64,000 bases of DNA, from contig JANMMT010000105.1 of the NCBI GenBank assembly GCA_031373545.1, forward strand, positions 15,205 through 79,204, read 5' to 3'. Origin of the DNA: JADCCX01 sp031373545 (GTDB taxonomy: Bacteria > Pseudomonadota > Alphaproteobacteria > Rhizobiales > Beijerinckiaceae). The position numbers were made by a program, and so were the translations under genes. This document shows, piece after piece, positions 1 through 7,425 of the stretch (its first letter is position 1; each line of letters begins with the position of its first letter). The notes under the pieces are model-generated. The model saw only the letters and a program-made list of their open reading frames with translations. It had not been told where the DNA came from and ran no database searches.

Positions 1-582
1 GTTGAGCGTGTCGAAAATCGTCTCGATCAGGATCAGCTCCACGCCGCCGTCGATCAGGCCATCCACCTGCTCGGCATACGCCGTTTTGACTTCATCGAAG
101 CTGACGGCGCGGTAGCCGGGGTTGTTGACATCGGGCGAGATGGAAAGTGTGCGGTTGGTGGGGCCAATGGCCCCGGCCACAAAGCGACGGCGGCCATCGC
201 GCTTCTGGGCTTCCACAGCTGCCTCGCGGGCGAGGCGCGCGCCCTCCACGTTCAGCTCGTAAGCGAGAGCTTCCATGTGATAATCAGCTTGCGCGATGGT
301 GGTGGAGGAGAAGGTGTTGGTCTCCACCATATCCGCGCCTGCCAGAAAATAATCGAGGTGAATGGCGCGCACCGCATCCGGCTGTGTCAGGATCAAGAGG
401 TCATTGTTGCCTTTGAGATCGTGCTTCCAGTCGGCAAAGCGCTCGCCCCGAAAGTCGGCTTCCGAGAACTTGCGGTCCTGAATTTCCGTGCCCATGGCTC
501 CGTCGAGCACGAGAATGCGCTCACGCATGGCGGCGATGAGGGCTGCGCGGACTTCGGTGCCATTGGCCTTGGGGTAGGACAT
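1..582 (-). CDS. metH: Methionine synthase MetH, N-terminal part (cut by window edge)
   Basis: Cobalamin-dependent methionine synthase transfers a methyl group from 5-methyltetrahydrofolate to homocysteine. The 194 visible residues are the start of the homocysteine-binding barrel: the motif LDGAMGTEIQ lies near residue 27, followed by GNNDLLILTQPD, ADMVETNTFSST and GAIGPTNRTLSISPDVNNPG, and the visible part ends at LILIETIFDTLN. These segments are characteristic of MetH. The zinc-binding cysteines lie beyond the window edge. The start MSYPKANG has a GAGG ribosome-binding site 20 bp after metF stops, so the two are co-transcribed. Whether the gene is full-length or encodes only the homocysteine domain, as in split MetH systems, cannot be seen. 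Confidence 0.93.
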   Translation of the reverse strand, partial: MSYPKANGTEVRAALIAAMRERILVLDGAMGTEIQDRKFSEADFRGERFADWKHDLKGNNDLLILTQPDAVRAIHLDYFLAGADMVETNTFSSTTIAQADYHMEALAYELNVEGARLAREAAVEAQKRDGRRRFVAGAIGPTNRTLSISPDVNNPGYRAVSFDEVKTAYAEQVDGLIDGGVELILIETIFDTLN

Positions 583-602
583 GATTTTACCTCTACCGAC
601 GC

Positions 603-1520
603 TCACGCCGCTTCCGCTTTGGCGGGTTGCTCACCCTTGACGCCCACAAGATGGCAGATCGCATAGACCAGATCCGCCTTGTTCATGGTGTAGAAATGCA
701 GGTCCGTGACACCGCGGTCCACCAGATCGATCACCTGTTCGGCGGCGATGGCGGCAGATATCAGCTTGCGCGTGCCCGCATCATGGTCGAGCCCTTCGAA
801 CCGGTCCGCCAGCCATTGCGGCACATGGGTGCCGCAGCGGGTGGCAAAGCTGGCCGCCTGCTTGAAATTCATCACGGGCAGGATGCCGGGCAGGATGGGG
901 ATGGTGATGCCTGCCGCGCGCACCTTGTCGAGGTAGCGGAAATAGAAGTCATTCTCGAAGAAGAACTGCGTGATGGCCCGCGTCGCGCCTGCATCCACCT
1001 TGCGCTTCAAGATGTCGATATCGGCATCCAGATTGGGGCTTTCGGGATGGCCCTCGGGATAGGCCGACACCGAGACCTCGAAATCACCAATATCCGTGAT
1101 GCCCTTGATCAGGTCTGGCGTATAAGCGTAGCCGCCGGGATGCGGCTGATAGGCCGTGCCCGCGCCCGTTTGCGGATCGCCGCGCAGGGCCACGATGTGG
1201 CGCACGCCCGCCGTCCAGTAATCCCGGATGACCTCATCAATTTCAGTGCGCGTGGCGGCCACGCAGGTAAGATGCGCGGCGGGTTTCAGCGCCGTATCCT
1301 GCACAATGCGCGCCACCGTGTTGTGGGTGCGCTCACGCGTGGAACCGCCAGCGCCGTAGGTGACGGAGACAAACGAGGGTGCAAGCGGCGCCAGTCGCTG
1401 CACGCTTTCCCAGAGCGAGATTTCCATCTCCTCATTCTTGGGCGGGAAAAACTCGAAGGACACTTTCAGCGTGCCCCGCGTGGAGGAGCCACGGCTCTTG
1501 CGGAAGGGAGTGAGCACCAT
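603..1520 (-). CDS. metF: Methylenetetrahydrofolate reductase MetF
   Basis: Reduces 5,10-methylene-THF to 5-methyl-THF with an FAD cofactor and supplies the methyl donor for MetH downstream. The 305 residues match the usual bacterial short MetF (about 300). Visible family segments are VSFEFFPPKNEEME, FVSVTYGAGGSTRERTH, AHLTCVAATRTEID, ALRGDPQ, DILKRKVDAGATRAITQFFFEND and PILPGILPV. I start it at MVLTPFRKS, because a GAGGTGG ribosome-binding site lies just upstream. A longer in-frame start would overlap the preceding gene by about 47 bp. The stop of the upstream regulator is one base before this ATG, so translation is probably coupled. Confidence 0.95.
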   Translation of the reverse strand: MVLTPFRKSRGSSTRGTLKVSFEFFPPKNEEMEISLWESVQRLAPLAPSFVSVTYGAGGSTRERTHNTVARIVQDTALKPAAHLTCVAATRTEIDEVIRDYWTAGVRHIVALRGDPQTGAGTAYQPHPGGYAYTPDLIKGITDIGDFEVSVSAYPEGHPESPNLDADIDILKRKVDAGATRAITQFFFENDFYFRYLDKVRAAGITIPILPGILPVMNFKQAASFATRCGTHVPQWLADRFEGLDHDAGTRKLISAAIAAEQVIDLVDRGVTDLHFYTMNKADLVYAICHLVGVKGEQPAKAEAA

Positions 1521-1521
1521 G

Positions 1522-2496
1522 TTACGCCACCTCTTGATACATCGCAGCGCCCGTGCGGTTCGTGTCATCCAGTATACGTTGATCCTGGGCCGACCAGATC
1601 GTCACGGTCAGCTTGGCGTCAAAGCTGCCTGCCACGGTGCGGTGTGCCGCGCCCGCCAGACCGGCCTCGGTCAAGGCCTCGGTGATCTCGTCCGCACTGA
1701 ACCCCAGACGCCGATGCGCGTGCTCCGTGCGCAGGAATTCCAGATCATGGGGGGCAAAATCAACCACGAACAAGCGTCCGCCAGGGCGCAGCGCCCGCAC
1801 GGCCTCCCGCACGGCGCGGGCGGGGTCATCGAGATAATGCAGCACCTGATGGATCACCACCACGTCATAGCCGCCGGGCTCGACCGGCAAGGCATAGATG
1901 TCGCCGTGACGCAGTTGCACATGGCGCAGGCCCGCGCGTTCGATGTTGGCGCGTGCCACCGAGAGCATGGAAGGGCTGAGATCCACGCCAATGCACCTCT
2001 GCGCGCGTTCGGCCAAGAGTTGCAACATGCGGCCCGTGCCGGTGCCCAGATCGAGAATGGCCTGAAACGGACCGTTGCCGATGGCGGCGAGCAGCGCCTG
2101 CTCCACATCCCCCTCCGGCACGTGGAGAGCGCGCAGTTCATCCCAATCCGATGCGTGGCGCGCAAAATAGCCATCCGCCTGGCGGGCGCGCTCGGCCCGC
2201 ACGCCGTCAAGCCGCGCCCGGTCTGCCGAAAGCGTGGCGTCGGTTGTGTCGAGCGCCGCCAAGGCATCGTGCACCAACAGCGCGGAGGCTGAATCCGACA
2301 GGCGGAAGAAGGCCCATGCCCCCTCGCGGTGACGTTCCACCAGCCCGGCATCGACCATGAGCTTCAAATGACGCGACACGCGGGGCTGCGATTGGCCCAG
2401 AATGGCCGTCAGCTCCGTGACCGTCAGCTCGGCTTCCCGCAGCAGCGCGGCGAGGCGCAGGCGTGTGGGCTCACCCAGCGCTTCGAGCGCAGCCAA
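1522..2496 (-). CDS. ArsR-family regulator fused to SAM-dependent methyltransferase domain (SahR-like)
   Basis: A two-domain protein of 324 residues. Residues about 1-80 are an ArsR-type winged helix (EPTRLRLAALLREAELTVTEL, then SQPRVSRHLKLMVDAGLVERHREG). Residues about 140-270 are a class I methyltransferase fold with motif I ILDLGTGTGRMLQLLA and a later RALRPGGRLFVVDFAPHD. No metal-binding cysteine pair is evident, so it is not an arsenic sensor. The start is TTG with AAGGA upstream; no better in-frame start is present. Being first in a metF-metH operon, with a dyad 50 bp upstream, fits the SahR group of ArsR regulators that control the SAM/methionine cycle in Proteobacteria. The exact assignment and whether the methyltransferase domain is a sensor or an enzyme are inferences. 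Confidence 0.85.
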   Translation of the reverse strand: MAALEALGEPTRLRLAALLREAELTVTELTAILGQSQPRVSRHLKLMVDAGLVERHREGAWAFFRLSDSASALLVHDALAALDTTDATLSADRARLDGVRAERARQADGYFARHASDWDELRALHVPEGDVEQALLAAIGNGPFQAILDLGTGTGRMLQLLAERAQRCIGVDLSPSMLSVARANIERAGLRHVQLRHGDIYALPVEPGGYDVVVIHQVLHYLDDPARAVREAVRALRPGGRLFVVDFAPHDLEFLRTEHAHRRLGFSADEITEALTEAGLAGAAHRTVAGSFDAKLTVTIWSAQDQRILDDTNRTGAAMYQEVA

Positions 2497-2545
2497 CGTG
2501 TCCTTGAAACTGAGAGGGGAAGTGCGCAGCGTTCGTCTCCAAAAT

Positions 2546-2567
2546 CATATAAACATATCTTTATACG
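2546..2567. promoter_or_regulatory. Dyad operator candidate upstream of the ArsR-methyltransferase/metF/metH operon
   Basis: Left arm CATATAAA and right arm TTTATACG are separated by six bases (CATATC). The arms are reverse complements at 7 of 8 positions. The site lies 50 bp upstream of the TTG start in an AT-rich stretch within GC-rich surroundings. ArsR-family proteins typically bind dyads of this size, so autoregulation by the downstream SahR-like protein is the simplest reading. Confidence 0.6.
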
Positions 2568-2598
2568 CAAATAGAGTACGACGCAAGGGGCGCGGTGT

Positions 2599-3282
2599 TC
2601 ACCACGGATGCACGGATCCATCCCAGCGGAAAAACTGTCCTGTGTCCGCCAGCGTCAACTTGTCCGCCAGTGCCAACAATCCCACCGCGCTTGCGTCCGG
2701 CGTGATGTCCGCGCCCGCCCCGCCCATGTCGGTCTGCACCCAGCCTGGATGCGCCACCACGACGGGTATGCCTGCGGGTTTCAGTTCGGTGGCCAGGCAC
2801 TGCATCAGCTTGTTCACGCCGGCCTTGGAGGCGCGGTAGGCGGCGCTGCCGGAGGCGGAGCCCGACAATGCGCCCATCTGGCTGGAGATCGTCAGAATGC
2901 GCGGGACGCGGCTTTGTTTGAGATGGGGCAGAAAGGCCTGCGCCACCCGCAAGGGGGCCAGCGTGTTCACCGCCAGTGTCTCGGCAAAGCCCTCGAAATC
3001 CATATCGAGCGCCGTCTGCCGCTCCGGCCCGAAAATGCCCGCGTTGTTGATGAGCACATCCACCGGCTCATCGAGCGTTGCGGCAGCGCGGCTCACCGCA
3101 CGCCCATCCCGCACATCCAGGCCCAGCAGCACCATCTGGTCACGCGGCGCGGTGCGCAGCAGACCCGGGACCTTGAAAGGATCGCGGACGGTGGCGATGA
3201 CACGGTCGCCGCGCGCGATCAGCGCTGCCGTCAGCGCCAGGCCGATGCCCCGGTTGGCCCCGGTGATGAGGAATGTCGTCAT
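2599..3282 (-). CDS. Short-chain dehydrogenase/reductase (SDR) family protein
   Basis: A classical SDR of 227 residues. The N-terminal cofactor motif is TTFLITGANRGIGLALTAAL (TGxxxGxG), the NNAG motif appears as INNAGIFGPE near residue 85, and the catalytic region is ISSQMGAL followed by AAYRASKAGVNKL (YxxxK). The C-terminal HPGWVQTDMGG resembles the C-factor/CsgA-like SDR subgroup, which often acts on small carbonyl compounds. The substrate cannot be predicted. It ends about 100 bp from the methionine operon, which reads the same way, and its start lies 20 bp downstream of the LysR gene stop, so it may be co-transcribed with that regulator. Confidence 0.88.
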   Translation of the reverse strand: MTTFLITGANRGIGLALTAALIARGDRVIATVRDPFKVPGLLRTAPRDQMVLLGLDVRDGRAVSRAAATLDEPVDVLINNAGIFGPERQTALDMDFEGFAETLAVNTLAPLRVAQAFLPHLKQSRVPRILTISSQMGALSGSASGSAAYRASKAGVNKLMQCLATELKPAGIPVVVAHPGWVQTDMGGAGADITPDASAVGLLALADKLTLADTGQFFRWDGSVHPW

Positions 3283-3302
3283 GGATGATGACTCACTTCA
3301 AG

Positions 3303-4202
3303 CTATTCAGCGGCCATTGCAGGCGGCGCTTCGGGCTCGCGCCCGGCGAGGTTATCGAGACTGGAGACGATGTGTTCGGCCAGCTTGTCAGCGAGCGGAG
3401 AAGGTTCCAGGCGGTTGCGCAGCAGTGCGATCTTCACAGAGGGCAATGGCGGAAAGCCATCGGATGGTCCCAGCACCCGCATGCCGGAGCGTATGGTGCT
3501 TTCGGGCAGCACCGAGACGGCGAGGCCTGCCATCACAGCCGCGCCCACGGCAGTGGAATTCCAGCTCGAATAGAGCACGCGGAAGGGGCGGCCCTGCCGT
3601 TCAAGCTTTTCCGTGGCGGCCTGGCGCCAGTTGCAGGTCGGGCGGCCCAGCGCCAGCGGCAGCGGGGTTTCCTCATGCACCGTCGCGCGCGCCGCCGTGA
3701 CCCAGAGCAGCCGCTCGTGGCGGATGACCTCGGCGCTGGGGCGGTGCTCGGAATGGGTGATGATCGCCAGATCCAGCTCATTGGCATGCACCCGCTCCAC
3801 CAGCATGGGTGTGGGTTCGCAGATCACCGTCACCTCGACCTTGCAATTGGAACGGGTGAAGCGCGCGAGAATCTCGGGCAGGTAGCGGTCGGCGTAATCA
3901 TCGGGCACGCCCAGCTTGACGCGGCCCGACAGCGCCGCATCGGTGAAGCTGGTGACGCAATCATGGTTGAGCCGCACGATGCGCCGGGCATAATCCAAAA
4001 GGCGTTCGCCGTCCTCGGTGAGCTTGGCGGCGCGGCCATCCTTCACGAAGACATCGCGCTGAATGCGCTCCTCCAATCGCTTCATCTGCATCGACACCGC
4101 CGATTGCGTCTTGTGCACCACATCGGCCGCGCGCGTGAAAGACCCTGTATCGGCGATTGCAATCAATGTACGCAACTGATCGATATCCAAAAGATGTGCC
4201 AT
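3303..4202 (-). CDS. LysR-family transcriptional regulator
   Basis: The N-terminal winged helix-turn-helix covers residues about 1-65: LDIDQLRTLIAIADTGSFTRAA, then TQSAVSMQMKRLEERIQRDVF. A LysR substrate-binding domain follows (KLGVPDDYADRYLPEILARF and later segments), total 299 residues. I start at MAHLLDID because GAGG lies 7 bases upstream; an upstream ATG would add four residues. It is transcribed away from a DUF1127 gene, with 162 bp between them. This pairing recalls the VtlR/LsrB-type LysR regulators of Hyphomicrobiales, one of which (Brucella VtlR) activates small DUF1127 genes. That link is inferred from context only. Confidence 0.9.
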   Translation of the reverse strand: MAHLLDIDQLRTLIAIADTGSFTRAADVVHKTQSAVSMQMKRLEERIQRDVFVKDGRAAKLTEDGERLLDYARRIVRLNHDCVTSFTDAALSGRVKLGVPDDYADRYLPEILARFTRSNCKVEVTVICEPTPMLVERVHANELDLAIITHSEHRPSAEVIRHERLLWVTAARATVHEETPLPLALGRPTCNWRQAATEKLERQGRPFRVLYSSWNSTAVGAAVMAGLAVSVLPESTIRSGMRVLGPSDGFPPLPSVKIALLRNRLEPSPLADKLAEHIVSSLDNLAGREPEAPPAMAAE

Positions 4203-4364
4203 TTGCAGCCTCATAGCCCCCGTTAATAGGATATTAAATCAGAATTTGTGATGAGCAAGCCCAAAAACATTCGTTTGTTAGATGTATTGGCCAAAGGTAT
4301 CATCAGCACGTTGGCTTCACGCCCGCGCACCTCAGAACTGTCCAGCACTTGCAGGAGACGGACC

Positions 4365-4706
4365 ATGACGACGCTTCAGACTTCAGCCACCGGCACCACA
4401 TTCACGCTTGCGCTTGTGCGCATGGCCGTGCGTCAGGTCCGCGGCCTGGGTCAGGCGCTCGCCAACCGGCGCGCGGTCAACACCCTGCAGGCTTTGGATG
4501 ACCGTGCCTTGAAAGACATCGGGCTCACGCGCGGCGACGTGCATGCGGCTTTGCAAAAGCCCCTCGGCGAGGATCCATCGCGTCACCTTGCGGCCCTGAG
4601 GTCTGGTGCGGAGCCTTCCAAACCAGCCGCATGGGTGACCGTAGAACGCTGGAGCCGGACCCGACGCGCTGATGCGGATATGAGCGCGCACGCTGCCCGA
4701 ATCTAA
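4365..4706 (+). CDS. DUF1127 domain small protein
   Basis: 113 residues from an ATG preceded by CAGGAGACG; an in-frame ATG 117 bp upstream lacks a convincing ribosome-binding site. The DUF1127 core is at residues about 20-65: RAVNTLQALDDRALKDIGLTR, with the typical (L/A)xxLDDRxLxDIGLxR signature. The C-terminal 45 residues are low-complexity and unlike most DUF1127 proteins, which are often about 50 residues. In alphaproteobacteria such proteins are small arginine-rich factors linked to stress and metabolism; several bind RNA or influence phosphate and carbon metabolism. It is divergent from a LysR regulator that may control it. Confidence 0.8.
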   Translation: MTTLQTSATGTTFTLALVRMAVRQVRGLGQALANRRAVNTLQALDDRALKDIGLTRGDVHAALQKPLGEDPSRHLAALRSGAEPSKPAAWVTVERWSRTRRADADMSAHAARI

Positions 4707-4725
4707 AATCAACCATATCTCACTC

Positions 4726-4760
4726 GATTAACTTGATTTTCCGGGATTAACTTGATTTTC
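4726..4760. repeat. Two 16-bp perfect direct repeats upstream of the MarR gene
   Basis: The 16-mer GATTAACTTGATTTTC occurs twice, starting at 4726 and 4745, offset by 19 bp. It sits in the 133-bp gap between the DUF1127 and MarR genes, about 80-115 bp upstream of the MarR start. Tandem sites in such a gap are consistent with a regulator-binding region, possibly for the MarR protein itself. No terminator-like hairpin was seen here. Confidence 0.55.
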
Positions 4761-4839
4761 ACGCGCGCCTGACAGATCAATACGGAACCGTAATGGTTCT
4801 GTGTTGGTGTGTCGGGCGTTCACGTCCAATCGAGTTTGC

Positions 4840-5190
4840 ATGTCGATCGAGTTGCGTCACAGTGAAGCGTTGGTCCTCCTGCATCAGGTGGCTCTGCAGC
4901 AGGTGCGCGACGGTGGGCTGGATCTCTCCAACCGCCAGATCGCCATCCTGCTGACGATCTATCTGGAACTGCCGCCCCACACCGTGCGCGGCCTCGCCAA
5001 GAAGCTGAACGTGACCAAGCCTGTCATCACCCGCGCGCTCGATGCCATGGGCCATATGGATCTGGTGGCACGCCGCCGTGATCCCAACGACCTGCGCAAC
5101 GTCATCGTGCAGCGCACGGTGCAAGGCTCGCTCTATCTCGAAAAGCTCAGCGATCTTGTCATCGCCAAGGCGCGGGAACTGGCCCCGTGA
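4840..5190 (+). CDS. MarR-family transcriptional regulator
   Basis: A compact winged-helix protein (116 residues from MSIELRHSEA). The recognition region is LTIYLELPPHTVRGLAKKLNVTKPVITRALDAM, followed by the wing DLVARRRDPNDLRNVIVQRT, the MarR pattern in which DxRN/DxR marks the wing. A GTG 39 bp upstream could extend the protein by 13 residues; neither start has a strong ribosome-binding site. Its TGA overlaps the GTG start of the NlpC/P60 hydrolase downstream (GTGA), so the two are translated together. The pair suggests control of a cell-wall function, but the ligand is unknown. Confidence 0.85.
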   Translation: MSIELRHSEALVLLHQVALQQVRDGGLDLSNRQIAILLTIYLELPPHTVRGLAKKLNVTKPVITRALDAMGHMDLVARRRDPNDLRNVIVQRTVQGSLYLEKLSDLVIAKARELAP

Positions 5191-6011
5191 CTGACAAGCG
5201 CCTGACTCCCGATGTCAAACCGGGTGCGCCGTCGCGTCTCATGTGCGTGATCGAACCCGTGACCGCGCTCCGCCCGCGCCCCGCACGGGATGTCGGCATC
5301 GACACCGAAGTGGTGTTTGGCGAGCGCCTGCGCGCCTATGACGAGATCGAGGGCTGGGCCTATGTACAGGCCGAGCGCGATGGCTATGTGGGCTATGTTT
5401 CCGCCAATGCGCTGGCGGGAGCGGGCGCTGAACCCACGCACCGCCTCGCGGTGCTGCGCAGCTATGTCTATGCCGGACCCAGCATCAAGGTGCCGGACCC
5501 GCTGCTGATCGTGGAAGGCTCGCTGCTGACTGTGATGCGCACAGAAGGGGATTTCGCCGTACTCGACACGGGCGGCTATGTCTTCGCGCGTCATCTTGTG
5601 CCCATCACGAGCTGTGAGCCTAATTATATCAGCGTGGCCGAGCGCTATCTGGGCACGCCCTATCTGTGGGGCGGGCGCACCAGCCTGGGGCTCGATTGCT
5701 CAGGCCTTGTGCAGACAGCCCTGCGCACAGCGGGTGTGAAAGCCCCGCGTGACAGCGACATGCTGGAGCGGTTTTATCCTGAACCCCTGCCGATCACGCC
5801 GGATTTTGCCGGGTTGCAGCGCGGTGACGCCGTGTTCTGGAAAGGGCATGTGGGCGTGATGCGCGACAGCACAACGCTGCTTCATGCCAACGGCCATCAT
5901 ATGCTGACGGTCAGCGAGCCCTTGGCGGAGGCTGCCGCGCGCATTCTGGCAAAAAGCTTCGGACCCGTGACATCGATCAGGCGACTGGCGCAAGTCCCCC
6001 TGCTCGGGTAG
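5187..6011 (+). CDS. NlpC/P60 (C40) cysteine peptidase with SH3-like domains
   Basis: Predicted peptidoglycan endopeptidase of 274 residues. The N-terminal half (about 20-140) has two SH3b-like segments (VTALRPRPARDVGIDTEVVFGE; WAYVQAERDGYVGYVSANAL). The C-terminal half carries the C40 triad: Cys171 in LDCSGLVQ, His221 in WKGHVGVM, and a polar third residue in LLHANGHH (His233). The segment RYLGTPYLWGGRTSLGLDCS is diagnostic. No signal peptide is visible, so export may depend on another route, or the enzyme handles recycled muropeptides in the cytoplasm. The GTG start overlaps the stop of the MarR gene. Similar MarR-C40 pairs occur in other Hyphomicrobiales. Confidence 0.9.
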   Translation: MTDKRLTPDVKPGAPSRLMCVIEPVTALRPRPARDVGIDTEVVFGERLRAYDEIEGWAYVQAERDGYVGYVSANALAGAGAEPTHRLAVLRSYVYAGPSIKVPDPLLIVEGSLLTVMRTEGDFAVLDTGGYVFARHLVPITSCEPNYISVAERYLGTPYLWGGRTSLGLDCSGLVQTALRTAGVKAPRDSDMLERFYPEPLPITPDFAGLQRGDAVFWKGHVGVMRDSTTLLHANGHHMLTVSEPLAEAAARILAKSFGPVTSIRRLAQVPLLG

Positions 6012-6020
6012 AGGGCGGCC

Positions 6021-6665
6021 ATGACCCGCCTGCACACCGCCCCGCAAAACCCGCTGCTCAAGCTTGTGCTGGAGATGGGGCCGCTCATGGTTTTCTTTCT
6101 GGCGAACTCCCGCCCCGAGTTGTTTCGCCCGCTGCTGCGCGCCGTGCTGCCGGCCACGTTGCTGGAAGGCCCGCAGAGCGGCATTTTCATCGCCACGGCG
6201 GTGTTCATGGTCGCGATGTTGCTGTCACTGGCGCTGACGCGCTGGCTGCTCAAAACGCTGCCGATCATGCCGCTCATCTCGGGCGCGATGGTGCTGGTGT
6301 TTGGTGGCCTGACACTGTGGCTAGCGGACGACCTGTTCATCAAGCTCAAGCCCACCATCGTCAATGCGCTGTTCGGCTGCGTGCTGCTGGGCGGCCTTGC
6401 ACTGGGCAAGCCGCTTCTGCCCTATGTGCTCGACAGCGTGTTTCGCCTGACCCATGAAGGCTGGGTGAAGCTGACCTTCCGCTGGGGCCTGTTCTTCTTC
6501 GTGCTGGCGATGCTGAACGAGGTGGTGTGGCGCAGTTTTCCCACCGACACCTGGGTCGCCTTCAAGGTCTGGGGCGTGATGCCGCTGACCCTGCTTTTTG
6601 CCGTGTCGCAGGTCGGTCTGCTCAAGCGCTATGAGGTGAATGAGGACGAACGCCCCCAGGGCTGA
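6021..6665 (+). CDS. yciB: Inner-membrane septation protein YciB (IspZ)
   Basis: A 214-residue polytopic membrane protein with five or so hydrophobic segments. Family segments visible include LVLEMGPLMVFFLANSRP near the N terminus, then IFIATAVFMVAMLLSLAL, MPLISGAMVLVFGGLTLWL, KLKPTIVNALFG and GWVKLTFRWGLFFFVLAMLNE, with the conserved RWGLFF...NE pattern. YciB is a conserved inner-membrane protein connected with cell envelope synthesis and septation. Its gene starts 9 bp after the C40 peptidase, so it may share that operon. The 3' end overlaps the convergent PH-like gene by 37 bp. Confidence 0.92.
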   Translation: MTRLHTAPQNPLLKLVLEMGPLMVFFLANSRPELFRPLLRAVLPATLLEGPQSGIFIATAVFMVAMLLSLALTRWLLKTLPIMPLISGAMVLVFGGLTLWLADDLFIKLKPTIVNALFGCVLLGGLALGKPLLPYVLDSVFRLTHEGWVKLTFRWGLFFFVLAMLNEVVWRSFPTDTWVAFKVWGVMPLTLLFAVSQVGLLKRYEVNEDERPQG

Positions 6666-7156
6666 CCTTCGTCCTCGTCAGGTGTCAGCCGCGGCTGATG
6701 CCGCTCAATCAATGCGCGGAATTGATCCGCATCCATGCCGATGGTCCAGGGTCTGAAACGACATCTTTTGAGGCGGCCCGGTGCGCGCACGGAAAACAGC
6801 GCATCGCCCCATTCGAACTCCAGCCGCTCGATGTCGGCCCAGTCCAGGCGCCGGAACCCGCGCCAACGCTCCAGTGTCACGCCGGTGGCACCCACCGTGA
6901 TCAGCTTGCGAAGCGCCACCCAGCCCACGAAGGACGGCAGTGCAAGGACAAGAAGCGCGATCTGTGCCCCGGCCAGCGCCTGCTGCGCGCCCCGTGGCCA
7001 TGCGGCAAAGCTTTGCAACACAAAGCCGCGAACAGGGATGTCGCCCCGGGCCAGAATCCTGAAATCATCCAGCCCATGCCAGGCCAGCCACAGCGCCAGC
7101 GCCCAGCCCACAGGCACGGGCCACAGGCTCCAGCCGAAGCGCTCCTGCTGGGGCAT
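6629..7156 (-). CDS. Small membrane protein with PH-like domain, unknown function
   Basis: 175 residues. Two hydrophobic segments (about residues 10-28 and 60-82) are followed by a hydrophilic part, ITVGATGVTLERWRGFRRLDW through WADIERLEFEWGDALFSVR, that reads like a bacterial pleckstrin-homology fold. I know of no assigned function. Its ATG directly abuts the end of a 269-bp inverted-repeat element, and no ribosome-binding site is visible upstream because the element supplies those bases. Removing the element places the ATG in a TAATG overlap with the ccmG stop, so the gene was probably once coupled to ccmG and may now be poorly translated. Confidence 0.7.
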   Translation of the reverse strand: MPQQERFGWSLWPVPVGWALALWLAWHGLDDFRILARGDIPVRGFVLQSFAAWPRGAQQALAGAQIALLVLALPSFVGWVALRKLITVGATGVTLERWRGFRRLDWADIERLEFEWGDALFSVRAPGRLKRCRFRPWTIGMDADQFRALIERHQPRLTPDEDEGQPWGRSSSFTS

Positions 7157-7425
7157 TAGGCCGTGAACTCATAAAAAGAGGGGCATTTGATGGGCTTCAG
7201 GGTCAAAAATGACCGCAAGCGGCGCGCCGCCTTGACGTCCGTCAAGGCAAGGGCCGGTTGCGAGGCAGTTTTGCCTCTCAAGCCCACCGCAGGCGCGGTG
7301 AATGTGGGCCATCTTTTGCCGCCTGGTCCTTGCAAACCGGACGGTTGACGGCGGATCAGCCAACAAAACTTGGTCTCCACATTCTCTCGCGTCAAATACC
7401 CCTCCTTTTATGAGTTCACGGCCTA
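7157..7425. mobile_element. 269-bp MITE-like element with 34-bp terminal inverted repeats
   Basis: Both ends begin TAGGCCGTGAACTCATAAAA reading inward. The arms continue for 34 bp with two mismatches (positions 21 and 28). The interior has no convincing transposase frame; it contains a small perfect hairpin, CCTTGACG-TC-CGTCAAGG. The terminal TA on each side would fit a TA target duplication as made by IS630/Tc1-type transposases; this family assignment is inference. If one TA plus the interior is removed, the flanks join as TAATG, the stop of ccmG overlapping the start of the next gene. The element end now supplies the ccmG stop codon TAG. Apart from this element the interval holds no gene. 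Confidence 0.82.

Noticed and set aside
7156..7395. A 79-codon minus-strand frame inside the 269-bp element
   Set aside because: It spans the inverted repeats, has no transposase motif, and its end coincides with the element boundary; treated as non-coding.
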